Assembly: GCA_031002005.1 (NCBI GenBank)
Contig: CM061919.1
Span: 177,117,121-177,181,120, forward strand
Length of the DNA: 64,000 nucleotides
Source of the DNA: Vandiemenella viatica
Taxonomy: Eukaryota > Arthropoda > Insecta > Orthoptera > Morabidae
Direction of reading: 5' to 3'
Both the position numbers and the translations under genes were made by a program. A model generated the notes under the pieces. It had not been told where the DNA came from, did not search any database, and saw only the letters and a program-made list of their open reading frames with translations. The stretch's first letter is position 1. The number at the start of each line of letters is the position of its first letter. Below are positions 34,396 to 45,494 of this stretch, piece after piece.

Positions 34396-34612
34396 TTAAC
34401 AGGCGTCATATTAATTAAATATTCCACTTACTTTTTTGACATCCGCTGCCGGTAACCACAACAGTTAGCTCAGCGACAGAGTTGTGTTAAAACCACACCA
34501 TTTCGAGTCTGAAAACCCTGATGAAAGCACAAGGTTGGGCGCCGAAACGCTGGTACTGAACCATCAATTGAAACAGTGCGATCCCCGAGAAAAGTAAGTG
34601 GAATATTTAATT
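34378..34612. mobile_element. Small element with inverted repeats and 13-bp flank repeat
   Basis: A 24-bp inverted repeat (taattaaatattccacttac plus tttt) lies at 34412-34435 and 34590-34613. A 13-bp direct repeat, acttacgaatatt, lies at 34365-34377 and 34613-34625, at the end of the SINE family 3 body. The inside contains CTGATGA and CGAAAC 19 bases apart (34512-34543), reminiscent of a hammerhead core. The class is unresolved; a Penelope-like or retroposed unit is possible. Confidence 0.5.
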
Positions 34613-34859
34613 ACTTACGAATATTGTCACACGTGGAAAAGCAACCCCAGTCGATCTTCTCAGATGTTCCCATGGAGAGACAACCCTCGTGGTAACCACC
34701 TAACGCTGAACGCAGGCAAGGCGCTCATAACAGAATTTTTACTCAGAAAAATGACAAGTAGACTCGAGGAATATTATTTTGATTCTGATTGGAAACACAA
34801 CTGCTTATATAAAACTGCATTTATTAATGAAACTAGCTATTAACAGCAACTTCGTTCAT

Positions 34860-36130
34860 GTGGACTTAATACTTCCGAATAATACGCTCGTAGGTTGAAA
34901 TCACGGTAAAAACTTCGATAGCGAAAACAATAATTTGTTGACTCTTTTATCTTAATTTCACAGCTTTTCGACGTCCATTAAAAACACACCTGTTCTGTTC
35001 TTGGGACCATGGACGTAGTTCGAAACCTTATCGAAATCCTATTTTTAGTTTTTTCGAAATCGAGTTCAAGGAAAAATAATTATTAATTTCCTATCACTTT
35101 TGCCTTAATTTCCCATCTTTTTGATCTCACATCAAAATATATAGATGAAATTCTTTCGGTTAACTAGCCGAGTGAGTCGGTCCATGTCATGTGAGTATTG
35201 CCGCTGGCGAATGGAGCTGCTTATTTTATTACAGCTCGGAGTCCGTGCTACCTGATTCCTTTTCCTGTTTTTCTCCTGGGATCATTTATTTATTTCCATC
35301 AAAACCCGATCATCAGGTTTTCGAGAATCGTGTTTAACGAAAAATGCGTACCAATTTGTGAGCAATTTTTTCTTAAATTTCTCAGCTTTCTCAATTTGCA
35401 TCAAATTAAATAAAACACACTCTGTTTTACCGCCAGTATCTGCGACTGTATGTTATTCGAGATCCCATGCAAATCCGACCGGCAATTTTTCCGCGATTTT
35501 CATTCATCCAGACATTTTTCCAAAAATATCTTAAAATGTACAGACTTTCTCCCGATTTCAGTCTTATTAGATTTGTAGATAATACGCTCTGAAAATTTCA
35601 ATTTATTATGTGCTGGCTTTTGCCGCTTCATTCACAGGCACCAAAGAAGTTCTTTTCCCATTTCTGATAGATGTGTAAATTATAGCAAATTATCATCATT
35701 AATTACTAATATCTGGTGCGAAATATGTGATGTGTCCTACTACAAATCTGTTTTACGTATTTTGCACCTTCTTTGAGAATAGATATTTTCAAAGCACATA
35801 AGATCCCTTGCCGGTGGTGCTTGGACAGATTAGGAACCGAGATATTGGTGCTTGAATTAGTAACATGAAGGAAACAAAATATTCCCACTACGTTACAGTT
35901 TTTCCCCTATTCTTGAGAAAGTAGAAAATATGGACACATCGGATGGTATATGCTCAAAGCGCAAGAGTTTTCCTGTCGGTTGGTGTCATAACGGTTCTAG
36001 TCGAACAATTATGATCCGAGATATTGGTACGTGAATCATCTAACAAGTAAAAAAATTACTCCCTCAAAGTTACCGTTTTTTCCCCCTTTATTCTCGAGAA
36101 TGAAGAAAAAATGTACACCTTGGATAGCAA
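34860..36130. repeat. Degenerate tandem-like repeats, ~180 bp and shorter
   Basis: Phrases recur with drift. 'cgagatattggtgcttgaat' (35838) returns as 'cgagatattggtacgtgaat' (36019), about 181 bases later, with 'acgttacagtttttccccta' against 'agttaccgttttttccccct' also in phase. To the left, 'cttaatttcacagcttttcg', 'cttaatttcccatctttttg' and 'cttaaatttctcagctttct' mark further worn units. Non-coding. Confidence 0.55.
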
Positions 36131-37324
36131 TATTCTGAAAGTGTTATCAATCTAACTTTTCACTACTACGGTCATCTTTCCAGTTTAGAAGCTGAATATC
36201 TATAGAAAGAATTGACAGATTGGGATAGCATTACTTTTATTTTTTATTGTTTTGGTCAGACACTAATTTTCTACTCCTTCTCAATTTAAGGTAAAGCGAT
36301 GATTACAAACATTTCACATTTTATGACGTGCTCCAAGCATCCAGACCGCGAAAACCATCTCAAAGTCTGCTCAGTAGTTTTTAAGTTTATGGGCAAAAGA
36401 GTAATATGATCAGAAGAGATTCTGGTTTCCTGGTCCGGTGCTGGAGGATTTAATATAACCGTACATACTGCTAATTTTAAGTCAGAATCACTCGTTTTCT
36501 AGTTATGCCGGATTATAGGTGAAAAAGTTTGATGTTTATAACAGATTTTAATGTCTTGTTTCGACGTCATGTGCCTTAGTGTCATAAGTCATAACTTCGA
36601 TTTTAAATCAATCACTAAGCTGTCCAAATGTGAAAACCCCCTTTAAAATCTTTTCAGTAGCTTTTGCTAGATGCCGAAAGAGATACATCAGCGTTACAAA
36701 TTTATATAATAGCATAGATTTAATTACATATATTACATTCGACATGGAGCGTAAAGAACATAAAAAAATTACTGAACTGTCATAGCTACGTTAGAGCTCA
36801 TAATAGATATCTCTGGATTGCTAGTTGTAGGGAACACATTGTTTCTGGCACTGTAATAATGTCTGAAACATAAAGTTTTATAGTTTTGTGCATCAAACAT
36901 TCCGTTATGTTGCAGGAACAACTGCAGTGTTCTAGGCGCTGCTACTCCAGACAAGATTCTCTTCTTCCGCAGATCAGCTCCAGGTGTCATGGAACTGTCT
37001 GGAATACACGCGTCGATACGACCGCCTAGCAACAAGTAGTGTCGTATTTCTCCGGACAAGAAGTGTCCCATTCTCACGTCTCTTAGACTTATCCACACGA
37101 TGGGCTTTTTATAGTCAATTGATGAATTTATTAGCACTCACGCCAGAGCAAAGTTCCCTCAAGTCACGGCCAAGTCCGTCCGGGTTAACGAACGACATTT
37201 GTGAAATCTGCGTTTCTGGCGTCTGTCCATTCGGAAGAGTGTTACAACACTGTCCGCTGTCATTCACCGGTATGAAGAGGAGGTGGGATGAATGGTCAAC
37301 ACCTGTCTGTATGTGAGTCATTGT
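36131..37324. other. Anonymous DNA with two unrecognised minus-strand ORFs
   Basis: The minus frames at 36769-37137 (122 residues) and 37115-37321 (68 residues) overlap slightly and have no domain I recognise. A TATAAAAAG word lies between them on the minus strand (about 37104-37112). Positions 36330-36720 hold two worn copies of another repeat ('aaaaccatctcaaagtctgc', 'aaaaccccctttaaaatctt'). Confidence 0.35.
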
Positions 37325-37414
37325 ACTCCTACCCGCTAGTGCGCTAAAGCAAGAGGTGCAACGGGACGCTCAAGACATAGGCGAAAGTAGCGAGCACTTA
37401 AAACTCTGCCATTA
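37325..37414 (+). repeat. Promoter/LTR-like motif block, copy 2
   Basis: Shares 'ccgctagtg.gc', 'aaagca.gaggtg' and 'aaaactctgccattagg' with the minus-strand segment 30180-30285. The MITE at 37415 has inserted at the TTA at its end. The origin of the block is not resolved. Confidence 0.5.
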
Positions 37415-37775
37415 GGGGACGTCCATAAATTACATGAGGTGAAATTAAATCTCACAAAGGGGGTGGGGGTCACGGAAATCTCACGTGAGGTTGTTGAAAA
37501 TTTTGTTGGACTGTAGAACTAAAAAAAAAGTCAACAACTGACGCGAAAATCGATTTTAAGAGGGTTTTTCGTCGAAAAGTGTGGGTGTTACCGGCTTTGG
37601 GAGGGTGAGACCTAAAAAAAATTATAAAAAAGTGTCAAAATGTTGCTAGGGCGATCTCTAGGCGGGGGGGGGGGGCGGAGGGGGTCTCACAGGACCGGAT
37701 CTCACCAAGTCTCACCAGCAGGAGGGGGGATCCGAAAATCCGGAAAAACACCTCACGTAATTTATGGATGCCCCC
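37415..37775. mobile_element. G/C-rich MITE type 1, copy with clear TTA duplication
   Basis: 361 bp; TTA at 37412-37414 and 37776-37778. Ends are GGGGACGTCCATAAATTACA and (reverse-complemented right) GGGGGCATCCATAAATTACG. A G-run of 11 lies at about 37662-37673. Non-coding; 37640-37834 is a spurious frame through it. Confidence 0.93.
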
Positions 37776-37778
37776 TTA

Positions 37779-38540
37779 GGAGGCCGAACTGTTCATCCCT
37801 TCTGGGATATTCCGGCCAAAGAAGCCACAGATAAAAAAAAAACTGTGCTATTCAATTTCAGTATGTAACTAGCACTTCAAACGTTTCCTGGCGTTATAAT
37901 CAATATTGAATCCATCTAATGACTCCTCCAACATACTTTGGTGAGATTTTTTCGACAACCTGGATTGTCCCAACTGCAAATAAGCGTTTCAAAATTGACT
38001 CTGTTAAAAGCAGATTATCCAAAATGCTGTACCGACTTTGAAAAAAGAATCTGTCCCAGATATTTACTAACTTTTCATTGATTTTTGTTTTTAATCACCA
38101 GGAATCTTCCAAGCCCATGGCCATTCAAGCAGAACTTACCAGACCGTCTGAAGTGATACAGTGTTTCTGCCTTGAAAGGTAACTTACCTGGAACACTTCT
38201 TTTAGAGCGATTACACACGCTAATCTAGTCGGTGGTAACAAAAGCGGACGTATTTTATACTTGAACGTTCAATAGCTCAAGGATCAAATCTCTGATCATG
38301 ACTGCAGGTTATAGGTGGACATTTCTCCACACTTACTGCCTCAAAAAGTTCAATTCTCATAAAAAATATATTAACCCACCAGTGTGGCTGCGCGCGATAA
38401 GGGAACGGGGAGGTACAACGGGACAAGGTTCGACACCTGGACCACGCGTACCGGCTATGCTGATAACGATCTTTAGGCGGTTTTCCGCGATCACCTAATA
38501 TGTCATGTCCATAAGAAGAAGAGTGCCGCGACAGACCCCC
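37779..38540. other. Anonymous DNA with SINE-like segment
   Basis: Positions 38378-38490 hold a tRNA-like head ('gtgtggctgcgcgcgataag') and a box B-like 'aaggttcgacacc', possibly another SINE family with a single copy here. Nothing else recognised. Confidence 0.4.
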
Positions 38541-38544
38541 AGAC

Positions 38545-38635
38545 TCTGCCTTATAAACTACACTTTTCACAAACGAAAACACGCATATCGTAGAAAACAT
38601 AAGTTACACGAATCGCAGACAGATGGCAACACTTG
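38545..38635 (+). repeat. Promoter/LTR-like motif block, copy 3
   Basis: Aligns with the minus strand of 30276-30345 over about 70 bases: 'cacaaacgaaaacacgc' against 'cacaaacaaaaaatacgc', and 'gcagacagatggcaacactt' is identical in both. Neither copy has coding capacity. Confidence 0.6.
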
Positions 38636-38785
38636 AGCTCCTCTCATTCCACTGGGTAGTTAGACTTTACGTGATCCGACGGGGTCCATTCGCAAATTAT
38701 AATAATAAGTGCGACCATACAAACTAGAGGTAACTTTATTAATCACCATAGAACTTGAGTATTGTAAAAGAATCTGTTTCTTTGA

Positions 38786-39557
38786 GGGGGCGCCCATTAA
38801 TGACGTGAGGGGAGGGGGAGGGGGGGGTTCCGGCGGAATCTCACGAAACCTTACCAAGGGGGAGGTGGTAGTCAAGAGAAATCTCAAGTGAGATTTTGAA
38901 ATTTTTTGCAGCATTATAGAGCTAGAAAAGAAACGTCTATAAATGACGCGAATCTCGACTTTGGGGGGGGGGGGTATTTGGTCCAAAATCCAACCTTAGG
39001 GGGTTATAACCGCCATTGGAGGCATGAGACCTAAAAAAAAATAAAGCGTGCATAAACCATGTAGCTCCACTTTTGCCTCCTTTGAACCCCCTTCCCCCAA
39101 GTATCCTGACGTGCCCCCCCCCCCCTTCCACGTAGCACGTAGCTTTTTTCCATATTGATTCCAGAAGACATTTTGTATTGTTTTCTCTTGTCAGACTATC
39201 GTAGATTACATACGGGGATAATTAAATGACGGATATAAACATTTACATGCTTCTGTGTGTCTTGTATCTCATTTTAACTGTGACAAATAATATGAAAGAA
39301 AGGCTAAGTGGCCTGGCTCGGAACCCCCCCCCCCCCCCCACGTAGCCCAGCTTAGCTTTCCAGCCAACCCCTCCCCCGTTAGACCGAGCCACGTAGTTTA
39401 TTCACAATCCCAAAGGTCTCAAAAAGTTGCGAGGTCGATTAGTAGGGGGAAGGATTGTCTGCGTCAAAATTTCACGAAGTATCACCAGAGGGGATTGGGG
39501 GGGGGGAGGGGGTCCGGAATTCCGGAAAATCACCTCACGTCATTAAAGGACGCCCCC
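38786..39557. mobile_element. G/C-rich MITE type 1 carrying a nested type 2 MITE
   Basis: TGA at 38783-38785 and 39558-39560. Ends are GGGGGCGCCCATTAATGACG and (reverse-complemented right) GGGGGCGTCCTTTAATGACG. The central part 39046-39411 is a different MITE inserted after 'gacctaaaaaaaaataaa'. Without it the element would be about 400 bp, close to the other type 1 copies. Confidence 0.92.
39046..39411 (-). mobile_element. G/C-rich MITE type 2, nested inverted copy
   Basis: Inverted relative to the copies at 26119 and 41419; it shares the reversed core 'taaattacatacggagataa' (here with one change) and the 'ccacgtagtttat' end. Flanking AAA on both sides (39043-39045, 39412-39414) fits a 3-bp duplication. 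It contains C-runs at 39113-39125 and 39326-39340. Confidence 0.88.
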
Positions 39558-39560
39558 TGA

Positions 39561-40219
39561 TGCAAATGCAGATCTGCGAGTTAAATTGTGTACAAGATAA
39601 TAAATGTAGCTGCAGCAAGAGGAATTCGTTAATAATAAAAAGGGAACTCAACTAAAAGTAAAATCAGTGGGAACTCAATACTTATTAAAATAGTATTAAT
39701 TAATAGTATTAATTTTTTCCCTTGTAATCTTTGTTTTAGATGCAGAGGAGAAGTGACGAGGAAGTTAAGACAAAAGATAAAGAAGATATCACATAAGAAT
39801 TTTAATAATTTGCAACGATTGAAATCTTGCAGTTGGCAGCTGAAATATAGAAGAAAGATGGCTGCTTATTATGAATTATTTATTATATTTAGGTAATTGG
39901 AAACGAGTGCAGAAAGCGCTATTCCGTTGACTTGGTCACTAGCCAGACCTCTGACAAGCCAACTAGAAATACTCTGAATTGGGTGTACAAACTTTTTTTT
40001 TTTTTTTTTTGCCTTAGACTCCATGCCTTCATAATACTGAATTTTCATAAACTTGGTTACGTCAAATGTGTTTTTCACAGCTGTCACAGCATTCCCACGT
40101 TCATAGAAGAATGAACTGTAGTAAAATAAAGGAGCGTGCTTACGATTATTATTCAGGCGTGCTGAAACGTTAGAACTGAAAATCTTGTTTTTATGTCTAT
40201 CAGAAAAAATAAGGCAACC
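39561..40219. other. Anonymous DNA
   Basis: No recognised feature; T-run at about 39991-40010. The minus frame at 39869-40252 owes its length partly to the lysine-coding run and has no domain. Confidence 0.4.
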
Positions 40220-40470
40220 TTTTTTTTTTTTGCTTATTGCATTACGCCTCATCGACGGCTAAGATCATTAGAGGCGGAATGGGACTGGGGACAAGGAACG
40301 GGAAGGAATTCGGCCATGGCCTTTTTGAAGGAAGCATTCCGGCATTCGCCTGGAGTGATTTGGGGAACCCATGGAAAACCCAAATCTGGATGCCCGGACG
40401 GGGATTCGAACCCGCGTCCTCCCGAATGCGAGGTCAGAACGTTATCTGTTCACCCATCACGCTCGGTGCA
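40220..40470 (-). mobile_element. SINE family 1 subfamily B
   Basis: Full-length minus-strand copy: T-run at 40220-40231 (the A-tail), then the reversed hairpin CGCCTC/GAGGCG at 40247-40277, the body, box B (GGTTCGAATCC) and the head ending 'ccgagcgtgatgggtgaac'. No clear target duplication found. Confidence 0.93.
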
Positions 40471-41415
40471 TTTTAACACCTAGTAAAAAGAATGGGAGCC
40501 TATGAAAATACCATATCGTTAGTTTTGAATCCGTAAATAATTCTCAGCAGCGGATAGAGAAAAGGCGAATAACGAAACCATGTATGACTTTGACTGTTCT
40601 AAAAAGTTGAATTTTCGTTATGACATTCCTAAATTGATGATGAGTGTTGGTGGATGATTTGTATCCACTACTGCAAAATATTGGCTAAATATTGCGTGGT
40701 TATTTCTGCTTCGTTCCGTTTTCTCTGACTTTAGCATTATTTAACATCATCGGGATTTGTTCGGCAGGGTAGGAGGGGTACACAATTGCTAACTACAGTA
40801 CTGTTTACCAAAATACTTGAGTTAAGTCCTATATACATTTCAGAGCACCCATTTTCATGCTTGTGAATTACACATTTGATAAGCAATATATGCATATATA
40901 TTGTGTGTGTATGTGTGTAATGAGCATTGTAATTGTTTCTTTTCAGTAAGTTGGTGAGACTGTGTGACGGGTGGAGATGAGGGCGGGCCATATCTTGCGT
41001 GTTGAGTCTGTCTGCAGTGCGGACGGTGAGGCCCCAGACGGGTCGATAGCAAGTAGACCTGGACCTGCCGCACCGCATCGCCAGCGGGGTCAATGACCCC
41101 CGCAGATGCGCTGTGTGCAAACGCGAAGGACAAGTCTAGATCGTTATGGATGCTACAGTTATCTCCTGTATTACAGCACGAAGATAGCAATGTTCAAAAT
41201 TTTCAACTATTAAAAGGCAGTATTGATAATATGTATTGTGCTGCGCTTTTAATTATGCGTATATATAATTATTTAAAAATAAAAAGAAATTATCCTAAAC
41301 TAGGGTAACACTTTTTTTGAGAAATCAGAGAAAATGGTGCCAATTTAACAAATCAGTGAGAGTAATTTGTTTAGTTCCTCCCTTCCTATCTCTAAAAATA
41401 ATACTACATGCAAAA
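40471..41415. other. Anonymous DNA
   Basis: No gene recognised. TG/CA-rich microsatellite-like stretch at 40898-40920. The minus frames 40737-41120 and 40855-41190 overlap and have no domain. Confidence 0.4.
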
Positions 41416-41418
41416 TTA

Positions 41419-41841
41419 GGAAGCGTCCATAAACAACGTGGCCCCGTCTAAAAATAAAAAAAATAAAAAGAGGGGGGGGGGGGCTAGAAAGCTGCGCTGA
41501 GATACTTGGCAGGATGGGGAGGTTTACAAGCCAAACCACGTAGCTTCTTATTCATATTATTTGTCACAGTTAAAATAAGGTACAGTACAGAACACACAAC
41601 AGCATGTGGATAGTTATTTCTGTCATTTAACTATCTCCGTATGTAATTTACGATAGTCTGACAAGAGATAACAGCACAAAATATCTTCTGGGTCAGTAAA
41701 GAAGAAAGCTACGTGCTACGTGAGGGAGGGGGGGGGGGGGGAAAGGGAAGAGACAAAAAGACAAAAGCCACGCCGGACTACGTGGGTGGAGGGAGGTTCA
41801 CAGGAGGCCAAAATGGAGCTACGTGGTTTATGGACGCTCCA
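41419..41841 (+). mobile_element. G/C-rich MITE type 2, copy 3
   Basis: 423 bp; TTA at 41416-41418 and 41842-41844. Ends are GGAAGCGTCCATAAACAACG and (reverse-complemented right) TGGAGCGTCCATAAACCACG. The inner part, including 'cacacaacagcatgtg' and 'tatctccgtatgtaattta', is nearly identical to the copy at 26119-26547. Confidence 0.94.
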
Positions 41842-41844
41842 TTA

Positions 41845-42345
41845 TGACTATTTTTCACACAGAAATGTTCCTCCATTTATGCACCAAAGTTGGCTCATGA
41901 GGCGGGGAAACTTTAGGGCTAGTAATTTTTCTGGTTAAAATCAGTGGGAAAAGTGGTTGGTACCAACGTTAGCGTAGAAGCATTACCCATATTTTTAGCT
42001 ACTGTAGATTGCGTTTCCTTATGTCCCTAAACTGTAAAGGCTTGATCAGAAATAATTTGATATGCTCTTATGCTAGTCCGTTTGACAAATTTGGTTGAAC
42101 TTCAGCGGTCTTTTGGATGATGTTCTCCACGAAGGGTTTATCAGCGAATACTTGAAATGAGTATTTAACTTCATCTGCAATGTATGCACCTTTGTATTTA
42201 ATGGATTCTTTTCATTAATTTTTTTATTTTTTTATTTCGTACTGTTGTTAGAAGAATTAGCTATTTAAGGCCACAACGTTACTGACCTATCAGATTTAAT
42301 AACTATTCATTTCAAATCAAATTTAGTAGTGTTTCCAATTTAGTT
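41845..42345. other. Anonymous DNA
   Basis: Nothing recognised. Confidence 0.4.
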
Positions 42346-42353
42346 CCTGCTTT

Positions 42354-42567
42354 CAGGGCCGGCGTTAGGGGGGGGGGTAACGGGTCAAATGTACCCGGGC
42401 CCCCCCCGGCTGATGGGACCGACTATAGGGGCCTCTCACTCGACAAGTTGTAGAGCAAAAAAAAAAAAAGTTCGCTCATTTGGTCTGAGGGAGGGCCCTA
42501 ACTAATGAATTCGCCAAGGGCCCCCAACTAGTTACCCCGGGCCCCCAAAATCCTAGCGCCGACCCTG
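42354..42567. mobile_element. Short hAT-type MITE
   Basis: 214 bp with ends CAGGGCCGGCGTTAGG and, reverse-complemented right, CAGGGTCGGCGCTAGG. The 8-bp flanks are cctgcttt (42346-42353) and cttgcttt (42568-42575), 7 of 8 matching, as expected of hAT. Inside are GGGCCC-rich blocks and an A-run. Non-coding. Confidence 0.92.
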
Positions 42568-42575
42568 CTTGCTTT

Positions 42576-43945
42576 ATCTTCTAATTTCACGAAATCAAAA
42601 ATTGGAGTGGATGTAAGGAAACAATGTCATTAGACGCTCATTAGTAACTTTGTTTGGTGCTGAAAAATTTACTTTTCACCTTGCTTATGAAAACATAATT
42701 TAGAGAAAATATAATTTGCCTCATAAGTTATCGGTAACTGTCAGTTCAATTACTTTTATACTGTACCAGAGTTGCCACACGGAAGTCTCGTTATTAGAAA
42801 ACATTACCAAAATTTACAGATATTACAGGCTATATTGTTTGTCTAAAACGGTAGCTATGGCAAGTAATTCTTGTTGTAAATACTTGTTTCCTTACGTCTA
42901 CGTCTAGGTTTTCTTTGTAATATGAAAGTTTACAGAACAATAGATCATTCCGAAAATTGTCACCAATTTAAAAGTTGGTGGTTTTCATAAAAGTTTATAA
43001 ATAAAGTACCTAAAAACTGCTGATATATAGCAGCAAACAATAACACTTATAATGGCCATAACAGCAGCGGGAGCTTCAAAACACTTGAAAAAAGTATGTG
43101 TCTCAAAGTTATACTTGCTGCCCCAAAGTAGTCTCGATTTACGATATGCCATTCCTTTGGACTACTCCGCGAGTGATTCCTAGAGCATGTTTTTGCAACT
43201 TATCTTATGCTATTGTGAAAAATTTTCGCCAATACCGGTTGCAATAAGTGCATAAGAAGTGATCGTATATAAAAGATACAACATTCTTGTTTCAAATCAG
43301 CTATTCTAATTAATATTTTTAGTTTAAATGTTGCAGAACTATTGTTTTTTTAATTTTTTTTTTAATTTGATTCCAGCAAGACAACGATCATTTGGGGAAA
43401 GGGTAATAAAAAAAAGTCAGAAGACTAAGTAACCTGAAAAGGAATCGTAGCAAACAACTGTCGTAAACATCTTGGTCAAAAACGTTCTTACCGTAGTGGA
43501 CACACAATCACAGAAAAATAAAAAATAGCGGTTAAAAATAATTTAACACTTGCAATTATTGGGGAATATAAGTTTCAATTCTAGTAAATAATCTGTTATC
43601 CCTCCATTTGATGAGAAGTTTTGTGAACATTGTACAGCTTCCACAATTTTATCCTTTAACAGCTTCCGCTTGCCATTGTAATACTTAAAAAAGTAAGGAA
43701 TCCAAATTTTCAGTCAACATTTTTTGACCGTTGAGATTTAGAATGTGTTGTTTCAACAATTATTTTCTAGGAACATCTACACTGGCATTTTCTGAAACAG
43801 TTCGATATTGTCTAATGTTCTTGTCTGAGTTTTGTGTTATGTCAAACTGACAATTTACGATGAATAGGATTCTTCGTGTACTGAATTTGTCCCACATACC
43901 GTACTTGTTTCACTAGGCAGAGCTCTTACATACACGTCACAGTCA
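42576..43945. other. Anonymous AT-rich DNA
   Basis: No gene recognised in 1.4 kb; the frame 42716-42907 has no domain. Confidence 0.4.
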
Positions 43946-44024
43946 AGTCCTGCTTTCCTAGCGACGCGAAATTTGTGCAGTAGGAACCAGTAATGCCCTA
44001 ATCACGTCGGCAGGAGCGCGAAAT

Positions 44025-44731
44025 CAGTGGTGCCAGCCTCTAGGCTTTGAATATCGGTAGACGGCCGCTAAAATTTCCGTAGATTGGGTACAAAAATCCG
44101 GATCTCGCTAGCTAAAAGACTAAAAAAAATAATTATTGAAGAGAGAGTCAAAATTAAGAATACTTTTTAATTCCAGGTCTTTAAAATTCGAAGCACAAAA
44201 TAATATTCTACATTGAAAGTAAGAAATATCTCTGAACAGGTTTTATACATTGTCATTTCATCGCTGCTGCTGCTGTATCTACTATTTTTTTTTGGGGGGG
44301 GGGGGGGAGGGAGCTAGGGGGACTATATATTATGAACTTTCTTTATTAACATTAAATTTAGCATATCCTCGGTAACAGGAAATGTTAATTACTGCGTACA
44401 CTTTGGCTCTCGGATATTGGTTAATCCTTCTCGGAAGGTACTGGTTTATAAGCCTTGCCAATGACTCTGCCACCGTGCAAAAAGAGTGCGCTGATTGTTC
44501 TGTATTACGGTCTTTTAAGATCTATAAAATCTATAATCAAACAATCTATGAGCTTTATTTCAATCGTTGGTTCACACGAGCGGTTGCAAGGAAACGATTA
44601 ACAATTATTGACACCATACGTTCCAAGTTTAACAAAACACCAATATAAGAAAACCCAACAAATAGTAAAAAATATAAAAAATCCTTAGATATTTTAACAA
44701 AATCCGAAAATCCGTAGAAATGGCAGCACTG
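44025..44731. mobile_element. Non-autonomous hAT element nested in Harbinger copy 1
   Basis: 707 bp. The ends are CAGTGGTGCCAGCCTCTAGG and, reverse-complemented right, CAGTGCTGCCATTTCTACGG. The 8-bp flanks are cgcgaaat (44017-44024) and cccgaaat (44732-44739), 7 of 8 matching. A G-run of about 14 lies near 44294-44308. No transposase remains; the frames at 44382-44648 and 44555-44926 are spurious. Confidence 0.9.
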
Positions 44732-44798
44732 CCCGAAATTATTACGCGGCGTGAAATTGTTTACGTTTGGCATATGAATAGTATCCCAGTGTTTTAAA

Positions 44799-45190
44799 AT
44801 GGATCGAGGAATTAGGAAAATAATCGCCATGCTTATTCTAAAACGTATATTAAGGACGATGATTAAGGAAACTATGTACTTAGAAAATATGCGAAATTCA
44901 GAAAAGAAGCCAGTTACATGAATCAAAACAGGGAAAACGAGGGTTTTTCAAAATATTGATAACTATCCATCTCATTGACGAATAAAAAAGGTTTAGAAGA
45001 TATTTTAGATTCACCAGAGAAAATTTCGGATTCGTTGTAAAGTAATTGAGAGCTTTCTCCTGTAGTAAAGTCATCTATTATAGCAGCAGTAAAATTGGCT
45101 CTAAAATCAGCGGAAAGCGATCAAATAATAAGATTAAGAAATACACTCATCAAGTTTATTTTCTTTTTGAATAAAACACTGAAATTCTAT
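44799..45190 (+). pseudogene. Harbinger transposase N-terminal half, decayed (copy 1)
   Basis: Harbinger transposases cut the element ends and insert at 3-bp TWA targets. The ATG at 44799 begins MDRGIRKIIAMLILKR, which matches the start of the copy 2 ORF (MNRNGRKMMTMLILKH). After frameshifts, the words FRFTRENFGFVVK and, near 45100, KISGKRSS / LASGDQ-type residues recall the helical N-terminal part of HARBI1-like proteins. The DDE core is not visible in this copy. Confidence 0.7.
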
Positions 45191-45494
45191 TATTAGCATC
45201 ATTATGATGGTGTGTATATAAAAACGGTAGTATCAGTCATCCCCTTTTTGAAAGGTTTGCGCGAAGGCTTCAGTAAGTATGTCGGTGGCAATTTATGAAG
45301 CTTATGATTGAGAAGAAATAAATCATTTCCTGGGGCACTGGTCTCAAATTTTTAGAGAAACCTTTAAAAACGTTCGCTGTCTTCCTTTTTTCTATTGCAT
45401 GGTTCTGTAGGCTACTACAAACTCACTTTCAGCACTTTTGGCAGTGCTTTTCGGCATTTTACAATCATAAGTTTGAATTTTACACAAAATATAA

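Noticed and set aside
36769..37321. Two minus-strand ORFs with a TATA-like word between them, as a possible gene
   Set aside because: No domain, no splice evidence, and the TATA-like word is short enough to be expected by chance in this AT-rich DNA; left as an unrecognised region.
40737..41190. Overlapping 127- and 111-residue minus-strand ORFs
   Set aside because: No recognisable domain; a TG/CA microsatellite produces part of the open frame.
42354..44308. Long G and C homopolymers as assembly artefacts
   Set aside because: They recur at equivalent places within several MITE copies, so they appear to be true features of the elements, although their exact length may be unreliable.
44555..44926. 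123-residue minus-strand ORF
   Set aside because: It crosses the boundary of the nested hAT element and the Harbinger host copy; the real coding signal there is on the plus strand.
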